Source: a bacterium (GTDB lineage Bacteria > Desulfobacterota > Binatia > UBA12015). Taken from it: a DNA stretch of 14,121 nucleotides. The notes under the pieces are model-generated. The model did not search any database, was not told the DNA's origin, and was given only the letters and a program-made list of their open reading frames with translations. Of the stretch, positions 7,437 through 13,238 are shown piece after piece. Within the stretch, counting starts at the first letter, position 1. Every line of letters starts with the position of its first letter. The translations under genes were made by a program, and so were the position numbers. The DNA lies in the NCBI GenBank assembly GCA_018970825.1, contig JAGWVP010000020.1:1-14121 (forward strand), given 5' to 3'.

Positions 7437-8279
7437 TCAGGCCGGGAGCCCGACCATCCGCGCGCTCGTCTCCCAGAGGCGGGCGGCCGCGACCGGGTCG
7501 GCGCCGGCGCGCGACGTCGCGACGGGCTTGCAGTCGATGAAATAGCGGCCGCTCACGCCCGCGGCTTCGGGCGAGGTCGCGAGCCAGACCTGCGTGCGCG
7601 CCCCCTGCTCCGGCGTCGTCATGACGAAGCGTCCCGCCTTGAGCAGAAGCCCCCAGAGCCCCGAGGCCTCGCGCCCGAAGCCGGTCGCCACCATGCCGGG
7701 GTGCAGCGCGTTCACGGTGACGCCCGAGCCCTCGAGGCGCCGTGCGAGCTCCTGGGTGAAGAGCACGTTGCAGAGCTTCGACCGGCAGTAGGCCTGCCAT
7801 CCGTCGAAGGACTTCTCGGCGTTCAGGTCGTCGAAATCGAGCGTGCTCCGGGTGTGAGCCCTCGAGGAGACGTTCACGATCCGCGACGGCGCGTTCGCAC
7901 GAAGCCCGTCGAGCAGGAGGTTCGTCAGGAGAAAGGGGGCGAGGTGGTTCACGCCGAAGGTCGTCTCGTACCCGTCCCGTGTCGCACGACGCTCGGTGAG
8001 CATGAGCCCCGCGTTGTTCATCAGCACGTCGATGCGGCGGCCCGAGAGCTCGGCGGCGAGGCGACGCACCTCGTCGAGCGAAGCGAAGTCGGCGAGAAGC
8101 AACTCGGGAGCGGGGCCCGTCGCGACGGAGCGCACCTGAGCGAGCGCCTCCTCGCCGCGGGCCCGGTCGCGGCACACCATGAGGACCGACCAGCCCTGCC
8201 TCGCGATCTCCCGCGCACTCACGAGCCCGACGCCCGAGTTGGCACCGGTCACCACGCACGTCTTCGCCTTCGTCTCCAC
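7437..8279 (-). CDS. Short-chain dehydrogenase/reductase, retinol-dehydrogenase-like
   Basis: Predicted 280-residue classical SDR oxidoreductase using NAD(P)H. Motifs are complete: TGANSGVG cofactor loop (11-18), CRDR (36-39, suggesting NADP preference), ADF (63-65), NNAG (88-91), structural Asn111, VNVSS (135-139) and YCRSK (164-168) with catalytic Tyr164 and Lys168. The sequence then has LHPGMVATGFG. This layout resembles the retinol dehydrogenase/WW-oxidoreductase branch, whose bacterial members are mostly of unknown substrate. It is the first gene of the minus-strand block, 14 bases upstream of the PIG-V-like gene. It may be co-transcribed, but its role in glycan synthesis is unclear and it could be an independent lipid or xenobiotic reductase. 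The GTG start at 8279 follows GGGAGG with unusually short spacing. Confidence 0.92.
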   Translation of the reverse strand: METKAKTCVVTGANSGVGLVSAREIARQGWSVLMVCRDRARGEEALAQVRSVATGPAPELLLADFASLDEVRRLAAELSGRRIDVLMNNAGLMLTERRATRDGYETTFGVNHLAPFLLTNLLLDGLRANAPSRIVNVSSRAHTRSTLDFDDLNAEKSFDGWQAYCRSKLCNVLFTQELARRLEGSGVTVNALHPGMVATGFGREASGLWGLLLKAGRFVMTTPEQGARTQVWLATSPEAAGVSGRYFIDCKPVATSRAGADPVAAARLWETSARMVGLPA

Positions 8280-8365
8280 GCCTCCCGTAAACCACGAAGC
8301 ACCCGGTCGGCGCCAGCCTCGCGAGGCGCTTGTCCGCGGTCGACCGCGTTTGGCATAGGAAGGCG
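8280..8365. promoter_or_regulatory. Divergent control region with two perfect palindromes
   Basis: This 86-base gap lies between the divergent SDR and GT39 genes. It contains GCCTCGCGAGGC (8316-8327) and CGCGGTCGACCGCG (8335-8348), both perfect palindromes, whose centres are exactly 20 bases apart, about two helical turns. Such spacing suits paired regulator dimers on one DNA face. AGGAAGG (8357-8363) is the likely GT39 ribosome binding site. TTGTCC at 8330 could be a -35, but no good -10 follows. Operator function is inference. Confidence 0.4.
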
Positions 8366-9685
8366 GTGCGCACGCTCCGGGCCTCGGGCGGCCTCGCCAC
8401 GGCGATGGTCCTGCTCCAGACCGCATGGTTCCTCGTGCGTTCGGGCATCGTTTCCTCGACCGTCGATCCGCCCGCCGCGCTCGGCATCGCGCTCTCGATG
8501 CTCGCCGGGGCGATCGCGGCGGCCCTGCCCGTCCGCACGATCGAGGGCCTCGACCGCGGGCTCGCGTCGATCGCCGGAGACCGGCGCGGCGCGGCGGCAC
8601 TCGTCGTCGCGGCGAGCCTCGCGATCGGAGTCGCCGGCGCGGCGACGCAGCAGGTGCCGAGCTGGGACGAGCGGTTCATGGAGCCGGCCGTCCGGCTCGC
8701 CGCCGACGAGGGGCTCGGCCCCTTCTTCGAGCGCTACGCCGGCCTCGAGTGGCTCGGACGCCAGCATCCCCCGCTGCCGGTGCTGTTCTACGCGGGCATC
8801 CGGCGCGCGACCGGCAGCGGGATCTTCGGGCTCCGGATCGCGACGGTCCTGCTCGGGACCGGAACCCTCGTCGTGGCACTCGCCGTCGCGCGCCGCCTGG
8901 TCGAGCCCGCGACGGCCCTCCTGTCGGTCCTCCTGCTGCTCGCGTCGCCGCTCTTCGTGCGAATGGAGTCGGCGGCGATGAACGACATCTTCGTCACCGG
9001 GTTCTTCCTCTGCGCGGTGGAACTCGTGTTCCGGATCTCGCGCAGGCCGACGATCGGTGCGTCGGTGCTGCTCGGCGCCTGCGTCGGCGGCGGACTGGTC
9101 TCGAAGTACACGATGGCGATCGCCTGTCCGGTGCTCGCGGTCGTCGCCCTTCACGAGGGGACCCTCCTCGGCCGCTTCCGCGAATGGGCGATCGCCGTCG
9201 CGGTCGCGGCCGCGATCGGCGGCTCGTGGATGCTCGTCGCCCGGCGCATCGGCGTCTTCGAGGGCCAGGGCGCGTGGTTCGACGAGATGGCGCGAAACAG
9301 CACCGGCTCGTGGCAGGGTCTCCGCTTCGCGCTCGACGCGATCGTCACCAAGCTGCCGTCGGGCATCGGCGTCTACCTGCTGCCGCTGCTCGCGGGCGGA
9401 TCGGCCGCCTTCGCCCGATCGGGCGGATCGACCGCCCACCTGCTCGCGGCCTGGGTGGCGCTCGTCTCGGTGCCGCTCCTGCTGACGCTGCCCGACAACC
9501 GCTACTTCCTCCCGGTCTACCCGGCGCTCGCGATCGTCGCGGCCCGGGGTGCAGCCCGGTTCGGCGCCGAGCGGTGCCGCGCCCTCGTTCTGGGCTGGAT
9601 GCTGTGCGCGGCGACGCTCGCCTACTACTCCCAGGTCGACCTCGACCACCGCGCGTTCCTGTTCCACGCGCTCTTCGGCAACTGA
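8366..9685 (+). CDS. GT39-type (PMT/ArnT-like) membrane glycosyltransferase
   Basis: Predicted 439-residue polytopic GT-C enzyme that would move a sugar from a polyprenyl-phosphate donor to an exported acceptor. The catalytic acidic pair appears as SWDERF (Asp101, Glu102) and HPPLPVLFYAG follows at about 134, both typical of the dolichyl-phosphate-mannose mannosyltransferase (PMT_2/GT39) group. About ten hydrophobic helices follow, and LPDNRYFLPVYPALAIV near the end matches the family's RYxxPxxP motif. Two or three extra hydrophobic segments precede the WDE motif, whereas this motif usually follows the first helix. GTG at 8366 is chosen because AGGAAGG sits just upstream; a TTG at 8330 has no such site. 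It is transcribed divergently from the sugar cluster. Donor and acceptor are unknown. Confidence 0.86.
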   Translation: MRTLRASGGLATAMVLLQTAWFLVRSGIVSSTVDPPAALGIALSMLAGAIAAALPVRTIEGLDRGLASIAGDRRGAAALVVAASLAIGVAGAATQQVPSWDERFMEPAVRLAADEGLGPFFERYAGLEWLGRQHPPLPVLFYAGIRRATGSGIFGLRIATVLLGTGTLVVALAVARRLVEPATALLSVLLLLASPLFVRMESAAMNDIFVTGFFLCAVELVFRISRRPTIGASVLLGACVGGGLVSKYTMAIACPVLAVVALHEGTLLGRFREWAIAVAVAAAIGGSWMLVARRIGVFEGQGAWFDEMARNSTGSWQGLRFALDAIVTKLPSGIGVYLLPLLAGGSAAFARSGGSTAHLLAAWVALVSVPLLLTLPDNRYFLPVYPALAIVAARGAARFGAERCRALVLGWMLCAATLAYYSQVDLDHRAFLFHALFGN

Positions 9686-9901
9686 TCCCGCGAGGGCCCG
9701 CGCGGCGGCACCTCGCTCCCGAGCCGTGGTCGACCGGTCCGGCCGTGCCCGGAATCCCGGTTGCCCGCGGGGGGCAAATCGCCCTATGGATCGGGACGTG
9801 AGCGCATCGCCCGCAGGGGGAGTCGGTCGTGGCCGAGGGCGGGCCGACCGTCGCCCCGCGCCCCTCGGCCCCCGGACTCCCCGACCACGGGGAGCCTCCC
9901 G
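9686..9901. other. Intergenic region before the hydroxylase/DUF1592 unit
   Basis: These 216 bases are non-coding as far as I can tell. A 39-codon ATG frame from 9786 that ends inside the next gene has no ribosome binding site and an Arg/Pro/Gly-biased product, so I do not call it. The region holds the 9761-9777 inverted repeat, a weak -35/-10-like pair (TTGCCC at 9761, TATGGA at 9785, 18-base gap) and GGGGAG (9889-9894), the ribosome binding site of the next gene with 7-base spacing. That site lies in a small GGGA-gcc-TCCC potential hairpin. No strong intrinsic terminator for the GT39 gene is seen. Confidence 0.4.
9761..9777. repeat. Inverted repeat TTGCCC-N5-GGGCAA
   Basis: Six-base perfect arms (9761-9766 and 9772-9777) enclose five bases. 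There is no following T-run, so it is a poor terminator. Its left arm coincides with the candidate -35 for the downstream four-gene unit, so an operator is possible. Confidence 0.35.
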
Positions 9902-10420
9902 ATGAGGCCCGTCCTCGTCGCGTGGGCACTCGCCGGCTTCGCCTCCTGGCCGGCGATGGAGTACCTCGTCCACGGAGTCCTCTCGCATCGCCTGCGCACC
10001 TTCGTGTCCCCGATGCACTGGGAACACCACGAGGACGAGCACGCGGTGTTCACTTCCGCGAGTGCATGGGTGCCGGCGTCCGCGTTCCTGTGGGCCATGC
10101 TCGCGCTCGCGATCGGCGCGACGGCCTCGGCCGCCTTCCTCGCCGGACTGCTGGTCGGGTTCCAGCGCTACGAGCGGGTACACTGGGCGATCCACTTCCG
10201 GGAACCGCGCGACGAGCGCGAACGCGTGCGACGGTTGCACCACCTCGCCCACCACTACCGCGACCCCTCGATGTACCACGGCGTGACGACGCGTCTCCTC
10301 GACCGCCTGTGCGGGACGCTGCCGGCCGACCACGAGCAGGCCTACGCGAGCGTCGCCGATCGGCCGCTCCTCGTCGCGCGGACGGGCGAGTCGGCCCCGG
10401 TGCGCCGGGCCCGGGCGTGA
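9902..10420 (+). CDS. Fatty-acid hydroxylase superfamily membrane protein
   Basis: Predicted 172-residue integral membrane protein. It carries four histidine clusters: EYLVHGVLSH (20-29), HWEHHEDEH (39-47), HWAIH (94-98) and HHLAHH (113-118). These are spaced around two hydrophobic hairpins, the pattern of the di-metal fatty-acid hydroxylase/sterol-desaturase/carotene-hydroxylase superfamily (PF04116-like), which oxidises lipid C-H bonds at the membrane. At 172 residues it is short for the family but keeps all clusters. ATG at 9902 has GGGGAG 7 bases upstream. Its TGA overlaps the GTG of the next lipoprotein gene by four bases, making it the first gene of the DUF1592/DUF1552 unit. The substrate is unknown; a membrane lipid, hopanoid or carotenoid are possibilities. 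Confidence 0.83.
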   Translation: MRPVLVAWALAGFASWPAMEYLVHGVLSHRLRTFVSPMHWEHHEDEHAVFTSASAWVPASAFLWAMLALAIGATASAAFLAGLLVGFQRYERVHWAIHFREPRDERERVRRLHHLAHHYRDPSMYHGVTTRLLDRLCGTLPADHEQAYASVADRPLLVARTGESAPVRRARA

Positions 10421-11472
10421 GGGCGCTCCGCTCTCCGGTCGGTCGCACGGCGGCCACGGCCCTCGCCGCTGCGGTCGCGTTCGCCGCGTGCGGCGGTTCG
10501 GGAAGCGGAGCCGGGGACGGCGGACCGGCCGCCTCCCCGACACCGATTCCGACCCCGGGCTTCGAGCGCTCGCTCGGGTTCGTCGTGTCGTCGTTCGGGC
10601 TCCTGTTCCCCGAGGTCGAGGGGGAGTCCTGCCCCGCCGGGCTCGCGAAGGGACCGGTCGAATACGCCGCAGCCGGACTCCCGGTGCCGCCCGACGACTG
10701 CACCGCCCCGCTGTCCGCGCCCTCTCCCGGCTCTCCTGCGATGCTCGCCCCGGGCACGCTCGACGGGTTCGACCTCGACGTCGGCGAGCAGGCCGGCTGC
10801 GAGCATCCCGGGTTCACCGGACCCGACGGAGCCGACGGCATCGACGACCAGCTCTGGCGCGTGCTCGGCTGCATCCGCGGGTTCCAGGAAGGCGACATCG
10901 TGAGCGGCGTCGTCGACGCCGCGGTGCGCGACGGCTCGATGACGATCCTCGTCGACGTCCGCGACGTCGACGACCCGCACGACGACGACGACGTCTCGGT
11001 CCAGGTCTTCGCGAGCCGCGAGGCGCCGCCGGCGGGCGGCGACGGGAGCGTGCTCCCCTGGGGAACGCTCGCCGTCGATCCGGACCCTCGCTTCCACGGA
11101 TCGGTCGCACGCGGCCGCATCGTCGACGGAGTGCTCGAGGCGGGCCCGATGGACGTCCGCCTGCGCCTCAACATCCAGATCGTCGAGGGCGAGCTCTCGT
11201 TCCGGGGCGCCCGGCTGCGCCTCGCGATCGCCGACGGCGGAGACGCGAGGGGCGGGCTCCACGGCTACGCGCCGGTCGACGAGCTCTACGACGTCTTCGG
11301 CCGCCAGGCCGGCACGATCGGCGGCAAGGAGGCGATCGGCTACCTCTGCTCCGGGCTCCGACGACTGCTCGACGAGCAGGCCGACGGCGACCGCGATCCG
11401 GCGGACGGAACCTGCCGCTCGATCTCGTCGAGCTGGCGGCTCGGCGCGGTTCCGGCCTTCGTCGCGAGATGA
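10417..11472 (+). CDS. Uncharacterised lipoprotein with Pro/Thr tether
   Basis: Predicted 351-residue lipoprotein that I cannot place in a named family. The signal peptide ends VAFAAC with Cys25 as lipid site, followed by a Gly/Ser-rich then SPTPIPTPG tether and a globular domain from about residue 47. Visible features are several cysteines (CPAGL, DDC, GCEHPG, LGCIRGF, YLCSG, GTCRS) that could form disulphides, a GPDGADGIDDQLWRVLGCIRG block, and an acidic DVDDPHDDDDVSVQVF strand-turn that might bind calcium. I have a weak memory of similar hypothetical proteins with a G-IDNQL-GC block in deltaproteobacterial lineages. The GTG start at 10417 overlaps the hydroxylase stop (GTGA), and the stop overlaps an ATG (ATGA) before the DUF1592 gene. 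It is probably a partner of those products on the cell surface or in the periplasm. Confidence 0.8.
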   Translation: MRALRSPVGRTAATALAAAVAFAACGGSGSGAGDGGPAASPTPIPTPGFERSLGFVVSSFGLLFPEVEGESCPAGLAKGPVEYAAAGLPVPPDDCTAPLSAPSPGSPAMLAPGTLDGFDLDVGEQAGCEHPGFTGPDGADGIDDQLWRVLGCIRGFQEGDIVSGVVDAAVRDGSMTILVDVRDVDDPHDDDDVSVQVFASREAPPAGGDGSVLPWGTLAVDPDPRFHGSVARGRIVDGVLEAGPMDVRLRLNIQIVEGELSFRGARLRLAIADGGDARGGLHGYAPVDELYDVFGRQAGTIGGKEAIGYLCSGLRRLLDEQADGDRDPADGTCRSISSSWRLGAVPAFVAR

Positions 11473-11479
11473 GGGGGAG
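11473..11479 (+). promoter_or_regulatory. Shine-Dalgarno GGGGGAG deciding the DUF1592 start
   Basis: GGGGGAG lies 7 bases before ATG 11487. A second in-frame ATG at 11469 overlaps the preceding stop as ATGA but lies upstream of this site. The spacing therefore favours 11487, while a coupled start at 11469 (six extra residues) is not excluded. Confidence 0.6.
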
Positions 11480-11486
11480 CGTCGCG

Positions 11487-13238
11487 ATGGCGGACTTCCG
11501 GCTCCTCCTCGGTGCGCTGGTCGCGACCCTCGCCCTCTCCGCCTGCGGCGGCACGGGCGGCGGAGGCGGCGGCGCGCGAACGACACCGAGCCCCGCACCC
11601 TCGCCCACCGCCACGCCCGGCCCCACCCCCGTGCCTCCGCTCGCGAAGGCCGGGCCCGCCGCGATGCGCCGGCTCACGGCCGCGCAGTACCGGGCGAGCG
11701 TCGCCGACGTGCTCGGCGAGGACGCGATCGCCCCGGGACGCTTCGAGCCCGACCAGCGCGTGTCCGGGCTGCTCGCCGTCGGCGCGGCCGACGTGAGCGT
11801 GTCGCCGGCGGGGCTCGAGCAGTACGACGCGATGGCACGCGAAGTGGCCCGGCGTGCACTCGATCCCGCCCACCGAGACGCGATCGTCCCGTGCAGCCCG
11901 CAGTCGACGGTCGACGATGCCTGTGCGGCGAGTTTCCTGCGCGCCACCGCGCGGCGACTCCTGCGTCGACCCGTCGCGGACGACGAGGTCTCCGCCTGGG
12001 TCGCGGTCGCACGCGAGGCGGCCTCCGAACTCGGGGACTTCCACGGCGGGCTCGAGGTCGCACTCTCCGCCGTCCTCGTTTCGCCGGAGTTCCTGTTCCG
12101 GATCGACGACACCGAGGTCGACCCCGGTCGCGGCGGCGAGCGCTTCACGAGCCTCGCGATGGCACATCGCCTGTCCTACCTGCTGTGGAACACGACGCCC
12201 GACGACGACCTGCTCGACGCGGGCGAGCGCGGAGACCTGGTCGACCCGGCGGCGCTCGCGGCCCAGGTCGACCGCCTGCTCGAGTCCGAGCGGCTCGAGA
12301 CCGCGGCGCGCGGGCTGTTCGCCGACGCCTGGGGCTTCGACGCGATCGAACAGGGGCTCGTCCGCAAGGACCCGGAGATCTTCCCCGCGTTCTCGCAGGA
12401 GGCGATCCGCGACGCCCGCGATCAGACCCTGCGGGTCGTCGTCGACCAGCTGCTCGCGCGCGACGGCGACTACCGCGAGCTCTTCACCACGCGCCGGTCG
12501 TTCATGACGCGGCCTCTCGGCATTCTCTACCGCGTCCCGGTGCGCAGCCCCGACGGGTGGGAGGAGTGGCTCTTCGGCGCCGACGACCGTCGCGACGGCG
12601 TGCTCTCCCACGTGAGCCTGCTCGCGCTCCACTCGCATCCCGGGCGCAGTTCCCCCACGCTGCGCGGCAAGTTCGTGCGCGAGGCGTTCCTGTGCCAGGA
12701 CGTCCCGCCGCCGCCGGGCAACGTCGACTTCTCGATGTTCGCCGACGATGCGAACCAGAAGAAGACGACCGCCCGCGAGCGTCTCGAGGCGCACGTCTCG
12801 AACCCGGCCTGCGCGGGCTGCCACGCGCTCATGGACCCGATCGGGCTCGCGCTCGAGAACTTCGACGGGATCGGCGTCGCGCGCGACACGGAGAACGGCG
12901 CCGCGATCGACGCCTCGGGATCGCTCGACGGCGACGCCTACGCGGACGCACCGGGCCTCGGGGCGGCACTCGCCCGCCACCCGCAGCTCGGCCCCTGCTT
13001 CGTCGAGACTGCGTTCCGCTACGCCGTCGGCCGCGACCCCGTCGCAGGCGAGCGGGACTGGCTCGAGTGGGTGCAGGAGCGCTTCGCGGAGTCGGGCTTC
13101 CGCCTGCGGCCGCTCCTGCGCACGATCGTGACGAGCGACGCCTTCCGTCGCGCATCGGGTCCGCGGGAGGCCTCGGCCGGCACGAGCACCGCCCGCCCGG
13201 ACGACGCGTCGCCCGCCACGGCGAGGGATTTCCGATGA
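11487..13238 (+). CDS. DUF1592/DUF1588 lipoprotein with CxxCH (PSD/planctomycete-cytochrome family)
   Basis: Predicted 583-residue exported lipoprotein. Signal peptide with lipobox LSAC at Cys20, then a Gly-rich and Pro/Thr/Ser tether (about 21-52). The DUF1587 start RRLTAAQYRASVADVLG follows, then a DUF1595-like FLRATARRLLRRPV block, DUF1592 with LSYLLWNTTPDDDLL and FMTRPLGILY, and DUF1588 with LLALHSHPGRSSPTLRGKF, a CAGCH haem-type motif at 442-446 and MDPIGLALENFD. It ends with DUF1585, FRYAVGRDP to TSDAFR. A low-complexity tail of about 28 residues ends the protein. This domain order is standard in Planctomycetota and Myxococcota, but the function is not established. A single c-type haem would suit an electron-transfer role. 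It overlaps the DUF1552 gene by four bases (ATGA), as the pair commonly does. Confidence 0.92.
   Translation: MADFRLLLGALVATLALSACGGTGGGGGGARTTPSPAPSPTATPGPTPVPPLAKAGPAAMRRLTAAQYRASVADVLGEDAIAPGRFEPDQRVSGLLAVGAADVSVSPAGLEQYDAMAREVARRALDPAHRDAIVPCSPQSTVDDACAASFLRATARRLLRRPVADDEVSAWVAVAREAASELGDFHGGLEVALSAVLVSPEFLFRIDDTEVDPGRGGERFTSLAMAHRLSYLLWNTTPDDDLLDAGERGDLVDPAALAAQVDRLLESERLETAARGLFADAWGFDAIEQGLVRKDPEIFPAFSQEAIRDARDQTLRVVVDQLLARDGDYRELFTTRRSFMTRPLGILYRVPVRSPDGWEEWLFGADDRRDGVLSHVSLLALHSHPGRSSPTLRGKFVREAFLCQDVPPPPGNVDFSMFADDANQKKTTARERLEAHVSNPACAGCHALMDPIGLALENFDGIGVARDTENGAAIDASGSLDGDAYADAPGLGAALARHPQLGPCFVETAFRYAVGRDPVAGERDWLEWVQERFAESGFRLRPLLRTIVTSDAFRRASGPREASAGTSTARPDDASPATARDFR

Noticed and set aside
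8330..8365. TTG start at 8330 for the GT39 gene
   Set aside because: No ribosome binding site precedes it and it runs through the palindrome. GTG 8366 has AGGAAGG directly upstream.
9786..9905. A 39-codon ATG frame in the gap before the hydroxylase gene
   Set aside because: No Shine-Dalgarno, biased composition and overlap with the next start; no evidence of coding.
8249..10543. A 764-codon open frame on the minus strand across the GT39 and hydroxylase genes
   Set aside because: Its product is Arg/Glu/Gly-rich with no domain, and it is antisense to two well-supported genes. Such frames are expected in GC-rich DNA.
10967..11000. GAC-repeat stretch as a microsatellite or DNA repeat
   Set aside because: It is in frame and simply encodes the Asp-rich turn of the lipoprotein.
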